Assembly (NCBI GenBank): GCA_913061055.1
Contig: CAJXVA010000044.1
Span: forward strand, 1-33,456
Reading direction: 5' to 3'
Source: an uncultured Pseudomonadota bacterium
Lineage (GTDB): Bacteria > Myxococcota_A > Polyangia > Nannocystales > Nannocystaceae
Length of the DNA: 33,456 nt
Part shown: one piece after another, positions 8,921 through 17,417 of the stretch
How the letters are laid out: each line of letters begins with the position of its first letter
Numbering within the stretch: the first letter of the stretch is position 1
The notes under the pieces: model-generated
Told to the model about the DNA's origin: nothing
Seen by the model: only the letters and a program-made list of their open reading frames with translations
The model's database searches: none
Translations under genes and position numbers: made by a program

Positions 8921-8937
8921 TCGTCAAGCGTTGACGA
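8921..8937. promoter_or_regulatory. Second palindrome, candidate operator 2
   Basis: TCGTCAA-GCG-TTGACGA, a perfect inverted repeat with 7-bp arms. It overlaps the TTG start of tetR. On the minus strand it supplies a TTGACG that could be the P450 -35 box. Its sequence differs from that of the first palindrome. Confidence 0.55.
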
Positions 8938-9578
8938 GTAAGACCACGAAAAAACGAGGGAAAAAGGTCACCCCCCGAAAACAGCCCCAGCAGGAGCGCA
9001 GTCGGCGCCGCCACGACTCCATCGTCGAAGCCGCGGCCGAATCGTTTGCGGAGTTCGGATTCGACGCCACCACGATGGAGGGGATCGCCGCGACGGCAGG
9101 GACTTCGATCGGGTCGGTGTACCAGTTCTTTCCCAACAAGAAGGCCGTGTTCCGAGAGGTCGCCCGACGTGCGATCGAGGCGAGTGGAGCCACGTTTGCT
9201 TCGCTGATGCTGCCCGGCACGGACCGGCCGTGGCCGGAGCTTCTCGAGCAGGTCTGCGACCTCTACTTCGAGCTGCACCAAAGCTCGGTGATGATGCGCG
9301 CGATGGTCCGCAACTTCGAGCTCTACCGAGAGTTCGAGGAGGAAGACACCGCTCAGATGCAGGGCTTCATCCAGATCGTCGCGATGTTGCTCAGCGCGTG
9401 GGCACCCGATCTTTCACCGGAGCGGAGCCACCGCGTCGCGCGGACACTGGTCTACACGTTCGCGATGAGCATGCTGGTGATCGCCAACGAGTCCAAGGAG
9501 GTCGGGCTCGAGATGCTGACGGAGACCAAGGTCATGCTTCGGCGGTACATCGAGGGTTACGCGCCCGAGCCTGGCTGA
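8931..9578 (+). CDS. TetR-family transcriptional regulator
   Basis: 215 aa. The start is taken as TTG 8931, because an in-frame stop (8904-8906) lies upstream and no ATG or GTG is available before the HTH. A basic N-terminal tail (KTTKKRGKKVTPRK) leads into the TetR DNA-binding domain: RSRRRHDSIVEAAAESFAEFGFDATTMEGIAATAG, then SIGSVYQFFPNKKAVF, the canonical recognition helix and following turn. The C-terminal ligand-binding half is helical, as usual. The divergent P450 and the palindromes between the genes point to local repression relieved by a small hydrophobic ligand, possibly the P450 substrate (inference). The message may be leaderless, since TCAAAT ends 10 nt before the TTG. The 3' end overlaps the convergent methyltransferase gene by 22 bp. 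Confidence 0.93.
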   Translation: MTSKTTKKRGKKVTPRKQPQQERSRRRHDSIVEAAAESFAEFGFDATTMEGIAATAGTSIGSVYQFFPNKKAVFREVARRAIEASGATFASLMLPGTDRPWPELLEQVCDLYFELHQSSVMMRAMVRNFELYREFEEEDTAQMQGFIQIVAMLLSAWAPDLSPERSHRVARTLVYTFAMSMLVIANESKEVGLEMLTETKVMLRRYIEGYAPEPG

Positions 9579-10498
9579 CCGCAGGCCAGCACCATGCACG
9601 TGGGACGCGAACAGTGAAACGTGCCCGCGCTGACCTGCTGTTCAAACGTGCGAAGCCATCGGAGTACGACAGCCCAGCAGGGGTCGAACTCGGCATCGGT
9701 CCCGCCGCCGGCGAGGTAGTGCCGCCGGGTGTCCTCGCGGGGTCCGGTCGGCATCCACTGATCCATGCGAGCGAAGTCGAGCTGCGTCTTGATGTCGACC
9801 GCTTGGGCATGGTCGTCATAGGGCGGTTGGGCCCATGCGCACTTGTCCGAGGCGAACGCTTGGATCGCCAGTGCGCTGCCTTTGCGAAGCAGGGCAGGGA
9901 GTCGGGCTCCGACGTCTCCGTCTCCTTCACCGAGCGCGCGCTTACCCTCGTGGCACAGCAGCTGCAACTTCAGCAGGGACGCCCGCTCCGTAGCTTTCAA
10001 CGGCACGCTGGTGCCCATGAAACTCGTGGCCATCACAAGGTTGTCGGGTTCGGCGAGCAGGACAACGCCGTCCGGCTTGGTCACCCGCAGCATCTCCGTG
10101 ACGACCGCTTGCGCATCGGGCACGTGGATCAGCACCGTCTGGCACGTCACCACGTCGAACGAAGCGTCTTCAAAAGGAAGCCTGCCGGCGTCGGCTTCCA
10201 AGTAGTTCGCGGTCAGTTTCGCCGCTTTCGCTGACTCCTGCGCGGCGTCAAAGAAAGCCGGTTCGCGGTCGATGCCCGTGAGCGTCGCGTCGGCCGACAT
10301 CCGCCCTGCGACCGCGCGCCCCCAGTGCCCCGCACCACAGCCGACGTCGAGCAGGCGAGCGCGCCGACCCAGGTCGAGCCGCTGACCGAGCAAGTCCAGG
10401 TAGTCCGAGTTCCACCACGTATCTCTCCAATCCCCGCCGAATCCGGCGAGGCGGGCGTACGTCTCCGGGTCGTCGTAGCTGGGCCGATCGGTGGTCAC
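9557..10498 (-). CDS. Class I SAM-dependent methyltransferase
   Basis: 313 aa, GTG start. Motif I of the Rossmann-like methyltransferase fold is LLDVGCGAGHWG. An acidic residue ends strand 2 (TGIDREP), then come ADAGRLPFEDASFDVVTC (motifs II/III) and LRVTKPDGVVLLAEP, so the SAM-binding core spans about residues 45-175. The C-terminal third carries several Cys and Trp residues and is not recognised. The substrate is unknown. A promoter-like TTGTCG (10527-10532 on the minus strand), 16 bp, TACCGT (10505-10510) sits 6 nt before the start, which suggests a leaderless mRNA. The gene lies 46 bp downstream of the CBM9-like lipoprotein on the same strand and overlaps the end of tetR by 22 bp tail-to-tail. 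Confidence 0.9.
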   Translation of the reverse strand: MTTDRPSYDDPETYARLAGFGGDWRDTWWNSDYLDLLGQRLDLGRRARLLDVGCGAGHWGRAVAGRMSADATLTGIDREPAFFDAAQESAKAAKLTANYLEADAGRLPFEDASFDVVTCQTVLIHVPDAQAVVTEMLRVTKPDGVVLLAEPDNLVMATSFMGTSVPLKATERASLLKLQLLCHEGKRALGEGDGDVGARLPALLRKGSALAIQAFASDKCAWAQPPYDDHAQAVDIKTQLDFARMDQWMPTGPREDTRRHYLAGGGTDAEFDPCWAVVLRWLRTFEQQVSAGTFHCSRPTCMVLACGQPGSGA

Positions 10499-10504
10499 GC
10501 CCGA

Positions 10505-10532
10505 ACGGTACCGCGCTTGTGCCGCCCGACAA
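10505..10532 (-). promoter_or_regulatory. Putative promoter of the methyltransferase gene
   Basis: On the minus strand TTGTCG and TACCGT are separated by 16 bp, and the -10 hexamer ends 6 nt before the GTG start. It matches the leaderless layout seen at several other genes here. Confidence 0.45.
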
Positions 10533-10544
10533 GCTCGACTCTGG

Positions 10545-11252
10545 CTAGAGGCTGGTGTCGAGCGCGACTGTGGCCCAAGTGACGGGCTCGTTGCGATCGG
10601 ACTCCGCCGGCCAGATCTCGGCGACGGTCTGGGTGTTGGTCACCCGGAGCGCCAGGCCGATCTCGCAGCTGGTCGAGAGATCGATGCCCAGCAACGCGAA
10701 TGGAATCGAGTACTCCACAGCGTTGGCGGGGCCAACCAGGCCGGGCGTACTGTCCCAGTCCGGGTTGTCGTCAACGCACCCGGGCCACGCATCGAGCATG
10801 CCCTGGGCTCCGCATTCCTGATCGTCGGTGTGGAACCACCAATCGTCGGCGCCGAACATCACCGACTTGTCATTCATCGGGTCGATGTAGAGCTCGGGGA
10901 ACATGATCAGACCCCCTTCGGCCAGGGGCTGAAAGCCGACGTTCAGGTTGGCGCCGTCGTGGGAGAGGATCACGTTGACCTCGGTGGCCTGCACGGGGAT
11001 GGCCACAACGGTCGCTCCGGCCCACTCCAGGGGATCGATGGTGCCGTTGGCGTCGATTGCTGCACCGGCCGGGATCATCGTCTCGGCTTCGCAGACCAGC
11101 GGCGTCCCGGTCGAGGAGGAGTCCGCCGCTGTACTGCTTTCCTCGCTTCCTGTGCTCGTGGAAGCGTCGGTGTCGGTGTCGGTGTCCGCAGCGCTCGTGG
11201 AGGAGCAGCCGAGGAACATCATCAAGAGCGCGCAAGGGGCCGTACGCATCAT
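10545..11252 (-). CDS. Lipoprotein with CBM9-like / DOMON-type domain
   Basis: 235 aa from ATG 11252 (ATG 11249 is equally possible). A short signal peptide ends in the lipobox MFLGC. A DTDTDTDASTSTG-type linker with Ser follows, then a domain starting IPAGAAIDANGTIDPLEWAGA. The alternating strands, the IDPLEW opening and the ILSHDGANLNVGF segment resemble the carbohydrate-binding module family 9 / DOMON-like beta-sandwich found in secreted sugar- or heme-binding proteins. Two Cys pairs (QECGAQG, WPGCVDD and STSCEIG) could form disulfides. The predicted location is outside the cytoplasm, lipid-anchored. The ligand is unknown. TACCAT on the minus strand (11261-11266) lies 8 nt before the first ATG. 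Confidence 0.8.
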   Translation of the reverse strand: MMRTAPCALLMMFLGCSSTSAADTDTDTDASTSTGSEESSTAADSSSTGTPLVCEAETMIPAGAAIDANGTIDPLEWAGATVVAIPVQATEVNVILSHDGANLNVGFQPLAEGGLIMFPELYIDPMNDKSVMFGADDWWFHTDDQECGAQGMLDAWPGCVDDNPDWDSTPGLVGPANAVEYSIPFALLGIDLSTSCEIGLALRVTNTQTVAEIWPAESDRNEPVTWATVALDTSL

Positions 11253-11260
11253 CGACCGCG

Positions 11261-11266
11261 ATGGTA
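11261..11266 (-). promoter_or_regulatory. Putative -10 element of the CBM9-like lipoprotein gene
   Basis: TACCAT on the minus strand ends 8 nt before the paired ATGATG start. It overlaps an upstream in-frame ATG of the divergent protease gene, which argues that the protease starts further downstream. Confidence 0.35.
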
Positions 11267-11287
11267 AACCCAGGGCGTTCCTCGGTG

Positions 11288-12064
11288 ATGGCGCACTGGA
11301 TCCGCAAGCTCACGATCGACCAGTGGCGAGCGATCGACGCCGACATGCTCGACCGTCCGTTGCCCGAGCGCCGGGTCATCTGGGTGCTCCTGACGGCCAC
11401 GCTGTGCCTGATCTTGCCGATCTATCTCGGTTCGCCGAAGTTCGCGGACGAGCACCTGCAGCCGGTTTTCGAGGGATTCCCCGATCGCCATCTGGGCCCC
11501 TGGCTGTATTGGTCGCTGTTCAAGATCTTCAACTACGTGCTGTTGCCGTGCCTTTGCTTGCGGTTGCTGGGCGACCGGATCGCCGACTGCGGCCTCCGGC
11601 TCCACCGCAGCCGGCGCACATGGGGGCTCTACGCGGCGTTGCTCGTCCTGGTGCTGCCCGTCGTCGTTCTCGCGGCGGACTCGTCGGCGTTTCTGGACCG
11701 CTACCCCCGCTATCCCCACGCTGCAGCGACATGGTCGCGGTTGGTCTTGTGGGAAGCCGCCTACGGGTTCCAGTTCGCGGCGCTCGAGTTCTTCTTCAGG
11801 GGGTTCCTGCTGTTTTCACTCGCGCGTTCCTTGGGCTCGGCGGCGATCTTTGTGTCGCTGGTGCCCTACACGATGATCCACTTCGGAAAGGCGCTGCCGG
11901 AGACGGTTGGCTCCGTCATCGCGGGGATCGTGCTGGGTACGCTTGCGCTGCGGACTCGGTCGATCTACGGGGGCGTGCTGCTGCACTGTGGTGTCGCTTG
12001 GACGATGGACGGGCTCGCTTTGGCGCACCGTGGTGACCTGGCCCGCCTCCTCGGCAGTGGGTAA
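11288..12064 (+). CDS. CPBP (CAAX/Rce1-type) intramembrane metalloprotease family protein
   Basis: 258 aa from ATG 11288 (GTG 11285 and ATG 11261 are in-frame alternatives). It has several hydrophobic segments: VIWVLLTATLCLILPIYLG, a Trp/Leu-rich region, a span at GLYAALLVLVLPVVVLAA, and C-terminal helices. The family signature is present as EFFFRGFLLF, where the usual EExxxR is reduced to ExxxR with Phe at the second position. Next come the His motif TMIHFGKALPE and the final GVLLHCGVAW with another His. These are the expected metal-binding residues of a membrane-embedded protease acting on membrane substrates. The second Glu of the usual EE pair is missing. The substrate is unknown, and such proteins in bacteria serve varied maturation or immunity roles. 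It is divergent from the lipoprotein gene. Confidence 0.82.
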   Translation: MAHWIRKLTIDQWRAIDADMLDRPLPERRVIWVLLTATLCLILPIYLGSPKFADEHLQPVFEGFPDRHLGPWLYWSLFKIFNYVLLPCLCLRLLGDRIADCGLRLHRSRRTWGLYAALLVLVLPVVVLAADSSAFLDRYPRYPHAAATWSRLVLWEAAYGFQFAALEFFFRGFLLFSLARSLGSAAIFVSLVPYTMIHFGKALPETVGSVIAGIVLGTLALRTRSIYGGVLLHCGVAWTMDGLALAHRGDLARLLGSG

Positions 12065-12102
12065 ACGGGAATTGGCCCGCAGCGGGCACGAAAACGCTCA
12101 GT

Positions 12103-12131
12103 TATGGTTCAGTTGAGGTCCGAGAGGACCT
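12103..12131 (+). promoter_or_regulatory. Promoter-like hexamer and small 5' hairpin before the TPR gene
   Basis: TATGGT at 12103-12108 is a -10-like hexamer. Downstream, AGGTCC (12116-12121), loop GAGA and GGACCT (12126-12131) form a perfect 6-bp hairpin ending 3 nt before ATG 12135. The purine tract GAGAGGA, the likely ribosome-binding site, is partly in the loop and partly in the stem, so folding could limit ribosome access. Confidence 0.45.
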
Positions 12132-12134
12132 ACC

Positions 12135-14708
12135 ATGCCCCCCGTGTCGGCCCCCTCGGCATCGGACACCTTCACCCGGCAGAGCTTGGTGGAGGAGATC
12201 CACAACAAGCAGCAGCACGACGCCGACCAGGAGTCGGAGCGGCGGCACCAGCACGAGCGCGCCGTGAGGGCATCTCGCCGGGCCAAGGTCCGCAACCGCG
12301 TGCTGTTGCTGGTGGCGGTGGTGCTGTTGCTGGCGGCGGTGGCGTTTGGGGTCAAGGAGTTCGCCGAGAATCGCCGGATCGAGCAGGGACTTGCAGCGGC
12401 ACAAGAGCCGCTGGCCGCATCTTCGGTCGCAAAGCTCGAGGCTGCGCGGACGGTGCTGGTCACCAACCTCGACGTTGCGCCCGGCCATCCGGCGACGCTC
12501 GGCCGCATCGCGTTGGTGGTTACGCACCTTCACATTCGCGGCGTCGTCGAGGCCGACGAGGCGCGCACTGCGGTTGCGCAAGCTCGCGAGGCGGGCAGAG
12601 CCGAGGGGGCGCTTTGCGAAGGCATGTTGGCGGCGCTCGACGGAGACTTCGACCAAGCGCGCCGCGCCTATGAGGGGGCCCTTGCCGACGAGGACCCGTG
12701 GGTGCGAGCGGACGCGGCGTGGCTTCAGGCGGTGGTCGCGTTGGGTCACCCCTACGACGTCGCAATGGAAGATGCCGCGGTCGCACAGCTCGAGTCGTCG
12801 TTGGAAGAGACGGCGTCGGCCTCCAACCTGCGGGCGTTGGCAACCCTGGTCGCGCGACGCGGAGATTTGGAACTCGCGCTGTCCCGAACAGCCGAGGCTC
12901 GGGCGCTCGCGCCGGAGGACACCGGACTCTCGGTCGACGAAGCATTCTTCAAGGTGCTCAAGGCCGAGTCGGTCGTCGGTGCGCTCGAACTCGTCGACGC
13001 CCTCGATGGAACGGTGCGAGGTCCAGACGTCGCGCGGCTGTCGATCACCAAGGGATTGGCGCAACTGCATGAGGGCGAGCCCGACGATGGCGTCGAGGCG
13101 TTGAGCGACGCGTGGCGAGCGCTCTCGCCTGCGGACAATGACGCGCGTCTTCATGTCCTCGAAGGGCTGCTGAGCTACGGCCAGGTCGACCGGGTCGAGA
13201 CCCTACGCAAGGGCGTCCACCTGGGTTCGCAGGCCGACGGCGTCGTGGATGCATGGGAGGCGTTGGCACGAGGACGGAGCCAGGAGGCTCTGGCTGCGCT
13301 CGAGGCGATGCCGCAAACCCTCCCCCGGGTTGGTCACCTGCAGGCATTGGCTCTGGTGGAGCAGCATCGCCATGCGGAAGCGCGGCGCTGGGTCGAGTTT
13401 GCCAGGCAGCGATTGCCCGACCGTCCAGACCTGGCCGTCGCAGCGGCCCGCGTCGCAACCGCGGCGGACGAGTCCCGGCCCGAGGCGCTCAAAGAGCTCG
13501 AAGCGCTCGCGGATGCCCACCCGTGGACGTACCGGGTTTGGACTGGTCTCGCGGAGGCGCGGTTGGTCGCACTCGATGCCGAGGCTCCAGACGAGAAGGC
13601 TCTGGAGGAGGCCGTCGGGGCGCTGGAGCGGGCCATCGATCGCGAAGCGGCTCCGGCTGAGGCCTCGTTCCGGCTCGCCAAGCACTACCGGACCCGAATC
13701 TTCGATGAACCCAACGACGCCGCCAAGGCGCTGAAGCACTTCCGGGAGGCTGCGGAGACGCCGCCCAAACTGGGCATCTACCGTGCGACGTACGGGGCCT
13801 TCTTGGCGCAGCTCGCCAGGGCTCGGGAGGCGCGGGAGATTCTGATGCCGCTGGTCTCCGATGCGTCTCTTGGGCCGGGGCCACTCTTGGATCTGGCGCG
13901 CGTTTCTTCGACCGATGCCTCGCTCCGCGGGACGCCTGTCGACGAGGGGGTGCTCGGCTGGTTGAACGAGGCCGCAGCGCGCGGCGCCAACCCGGCGCAG
14001 CTCGAGCTCGAGTGGGCGCGGTATGAGCTGGCCCGCCGAAACCCACAAGCGCTTCAGCAAGCGCGGGCTCGACTCGAAGCGCTCGTCGCCTCCGACCCTC
14101 GCAACGTGGAGATTCGTGGGCTCTACGCCACCAGCCTGCTGGCGCTCGGCGAGCTGCGGTTGGCGAAGGTCACGCTGCGGGATGGAATCCGGCGGACGCT
14201 TCGCACACTGGATGGGCGGCTGTACGTTGTCGACGCGAGGGTCGAGCTTGCCGGTCGGCAGAAGCGACGGGCGGCGAGTCTTGCGTATAAGGGCTGGCGG
14301 AAGATGGTCCGGGAGCCGGACCTTCCGGTGGGGGCGCTTCTCGATACGGCCCCCTTTGTCGCAGGCCTGTGGATGGAGCTGGGGCAGCCAAAGGCCGCGG
14401 CCACCGTCGGCCGCGGGCTGACGCTGCGCGCTCCGGTGAGTCCACGCGCGTGGGTGCTGCGCGGGGGCATCGAGCTCGCGGGCGAGCGACCGGGGGCCGC
14501 CTGCACGAGTGCCGATATCGCGGTCGAGCTGGACGAGCGGTTGCCATCGGGCTGGGAGCTCCGTGGCGACTGCCTGAGCGCACTGGGCGAGCACGCCACT
14601 GCGGTCACGTCGTATGACCGGGCGGTCAACCTCGCCGAGGGCACGGTCGCCGAGCGTGGACTCAAGCGGAAGCTCGCCGGCGCGCAGCGCAAAGCCAAGA
14701 AAAAATAG
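12135..14708 (+). CDS. Membrane-anchored tetratricopeptide-repeat protein
   Basis: 857 aa. A hydrophilic, His/Gln/Arg-rich N-terminus of about 54 residues precedes a single membrane span (NRVLLLVAVVLLLAAVAFGV, about 55-73). The rest (about 780 residues) is Ala/Leu/Glu-rich helical repeat sequence of TPR type, with segments such as FDQARRAYEGALADE, AALEAMPQTLPR and HATAVTSYDRAVNLAEG. The C-terminus is basic (KLAGAQRKAKKK). With the N-terminus in the cytoplasm the TPR part would face the periplasm, but the reverse is possible. No catalytic motif was seen, so it is probably a scaffold for an envelope complex. Its stop codon TAG is immediately followed by the ATG of the glycosyltransferase, so the two are surely co-transcribed. 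The link may be polysaccharide synthesis or export (inference). Confidence 0.88.
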   Translation: MPPVSAPSASDTFTRQSLVEEIHNKQQHDADQESERRHQHERAVRASRRAKVRNRVLLLVAVVLLLAAVAFGVKEFAENRRIEQGLAAAQEPLAASSVAKLEAARTVLVTNLDVAPGHPATLGRIALVVTHLHIRGVVEADEARTAVAQAREAGRAEGALCEGMLAALDGDFDQARRAYEGALADEDPWVRADAAWLQAVVALGHPYDVAMEDAAVAQLESSLEETASASNLRALATLVARRGDLELALSRTAEARALAPEDTGLSVDEAFFKVLKAESVVGALELVDALDGTVRGPDVARLSITKGLAQLHEGEPDDGVEALSDAWRALSPADNDARLHVLEGLLSYGQVDRVETLRKGVHLGSQADGVVDAWEALARGRSQEALAALEAMPQTLPRVGHLQALALVEQHRHAEARRWVEFARQRLPDRPDLAVAAARVATAADESRPEALKELEALADAHPWTYRVWTGLAEARLVALDAEAPDEKALEEAVGALERAIDREAAPAEASFRLAKHYRTRIFDEPNDAAKALKHFREAAETPPKLGIYRATYGAFLAQLARAREAREILMPLVSDASLGPGPLLDLARVSSTDASLRGTPVDEGVLGWLNEAAARGANPAQLELEWARYELARRNPQALQQARARLEALVASDPRNVEIRGLYATSLLALGELRLAKVTLRDGIRRTLRTLDGRLYVVDARVELAGRQKRRAASLAYKGWRKMVREPDLPVGALLDTAPFVAGLWMELGQPKAAATVGRGLTLRAPVSPRAWVLRGGIELAGERPGAACTSADIAVELDERLPSGWELRGDCLSALGEHATAVTSYDRAVNLAEGTVAERGLKRKLAGAQRKAKKK

Positions 14709-15854
14709 ATGCGCCTGCTGATGATCACCCAGGACTTCCCGCCGCAGACCGGGGGGATCCAGACGTACAGCGCAGAGCTTGGACAGCGCTTCGCGGCTTC
14801 TTGTGATCGCTTCGAGATGGTCGCACCGGCGGACGAAGGGTTCGAGGCTGTCGATGCAGGGCTACCCTATCCGGTGCACCGACTCCCGGTCCCCTCCGAC
14901 CGCATGGTGTTTGCGACGCTGCTTAGTGGAGCCGCGATCGCGAAACAGGGCTTCGACGCCGTGTTTCACGCCCAGTGGTACACGCTTCCCGCCGGGCTCT
15001 GGCTGCGCCGACGAGGCCACGTGCGGCGGGTGTTCGTCGCTGCGCACGGGCGGGAGTTGCTGCTCAACGTCGTCGAGCGCGTACCGGCGGTGGGTTCCGG
15101 CTACGCGGCAGCCCGTGACGCGATGTTGAGAAAGGCCGACCTACTCATGCCGGTCAGCAGCTACACCGGCGGATTGCTCGAGGATGCCGGAGTGTCCTCC
15201 AAGGCGATCCATGTGGCGCCCAACGGCGTAGACGCGGACGCGTTTCGGGTGGGCGATGGGGTCGCGTTCCGGGCGGAGCATGGCCTCGGAGATGGTCCGC
15301 TGATCACCACCGTCTGTCGGTTGGTGCCGCGCAAAGGCATCGACACCACCCTCGAGGCGGTGGCTCGACTCCGCGAGCGGATCCCCGGCTTGCGCTACGC
15401 GATCGGTGGCAGCGGTCCGGATCGCGAACGTCTCGAGGTCCGGGTCCGAGATCTGGGGCTGCAGGACACCGTGCGTTTCTTGGGTCGCGTGCCCGATGCT
15501 GAGATGGCCAACTGCATGACGGCCGCAGACGTGTTCTGTATGCCCGCGCGGAGCGAGCCTCCCGACGTGGAGGGCTTCGGCCTGGTGTTCTTGGAAGCGG
15601 GTGCCTGCGAGACGGCGGTGATCGGGGCTCGGGCCGGCGGCGTACCGGATGCCATCGTGCACGGTGAAACCGGGCTGCTGGTCGAGCCCTCCGACACCAC
15701 CGCGTTGGCGGATGCGCTGCATGAACTCCTGACGCAGCCCAAGGTTCGGGCCCGGATGGGCGCGGCTGCGCGAACGCGAATCGAAGCGCAGTGCACCTGG
15801 GACCACGTCGCCTCGGGGCTGATGGAAACGATGCGAGCCTCCCTCGCTCGTTGA
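14709..15854 (+). CDS. GT4-family glycosyltransferase
   Basis: 381 aa with the GT-B fold. The N-terminal opening MRLLMITQDFPPQTGGIQTY is the typical acceptor-side loop of GT4 enzymes. The C-terminal nucleotide-sugar domain has VCRLVPRKGIDTTLEAV, GGSGPDRERLE, VRFLGRVPDAEMANCMTAADVFCMPAR and the donor-binding E-x7-E stretch EGFGLVFLEAGACE, then GLLVEPSD. It should transfer a sugar from an activated donor to a lipid- or polysaccharide-linked acceptor on the cytoplasmic side. Donor and acceptor are unknown. The start directly follows the stop of the TPR gene (TAGATG), which implies translational coupling. It is convergent with the diguanylate cyclase gene, 24 bp away. Confidence 0.93.
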   Translation: MRLLMITQDFPPQTGGIQTYSAELGQRFAASCDRFEMVAPADEGFEAVDAGLPYPVHRLPVPSDRMVFATLLSGAAIAKQGFDAVFHAQWYTLPAGLWLRRRGHVRRVFVAAHGRELLLNVVERVPAVGSGYAAARDAMLRKADLLMPVSSYTGGLLEDAGVSSKAIHVAPNGVDADAFRVGDGVAFRAEHGLGDGPLITTVCRLVPRKGIDTTLEAVARLRERIPGLRYAIGGSGPDRERLEVRVRDLGLQDTVRFLGRVPDAEMANCMTAADVFCMPARSEPPDVEGFGLVFLEAGACETAVIGARAGGVPDAIVHGETGLLVEPSDTTALADALHELLTQPKVRARMGAAARTRIEAQCTWDHVASGLMETMRASLAR

Positions 15855-15878
15855 GAGGCGCGACTGTGGCCGCTGCCC

Positions 15879-16889
<1,011 letters not shown>

Positions 16890-16939
16890 GGAAACAAATG
16901 CGCCGGGTCACTCGCGTCTGGGGCCCGACATGTCGCACC

Positions 16940-17272
16940 TCAGAGGGCCTGAGTCGCCCGCCCGGCTCGAGCATCGAGTTGTGCCTCCACGCAGTGGATA
17001 TAGGCACGTTCCCGCAGATCCACCTCGTCCTCGAGGGCTCGGGCCTGGTTGGCGATGGGGAGGAGGACCCGCTCGATCGCCCGTCGCTCGGCTCGCGTTT
17101 GAGACCGGGCGAATCGGCGACGAAGCAGGCGCTCCGAGCGATGAAGGCCACGGAGCGCGTGCTGGGCTTCTCGGACGTCGTCGAGGCGGACCTCGCAGGA
17201 GGGGGAGACGGCAGCGGGATCGGGGGTCGGGGAAAGCGCGGTCCAGACGAGGGCGAGGGCGAAGGGGAGCAT
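16940..17272 (-). CDS. Small secreted helical protein, function unknown
   Basis: 110 aa from ATG 17272, chosen because AAGGG lies 7 nt upstream; a TTG six codons earlier (17290) is open but has no such site. A signal peptide (MLPFALALVWTALS) ends near the Pro-rich PTPDPAAV. The mature part is a charged helical stretch with two Cys (PSCEVRLDD and YIHCVEAQLD) that could bridge its two ends. The pattern of Arg, Leu and Glu suggests a short helical hairpin or coiled coil. No family was recognised. It precedes the diguanylate cyclase on the same strand and is divergent from kinase 2. Confidence 0.68.
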   Translation of the reverse strand: MLPFALALVWTALSPTPDPAAVSPSCEVRLDDVREAQHALRGLHRSERLLRRRFARSQTRAERRAIERVLLPIANQARALEDEVDLRERAYIHCVEAQLDARAGRATQAL

Positions 17273-17417
17273 GTGTCGGCCCTTGAGCAAGGGGCACGCC
17301 CGACTCGGATGGACACGATCTCAGGGGCTTGCGTGCGAACCCCTGTCTTCCAGGGCGTGGCGCCTGCAGTTGCGATGGCTCAAACCCTTTTGGCCATGCC
17401 GGCCCGGGACACTGACC

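Noticed and set aside
12075..12087. GCCCGC-A-GCGGGC inverted repeat as a terminator after the protease gene
   Set aside because: The loop is effectively too short for the full stem and no T-run follows. The evidence is too weak to list as a terminator.
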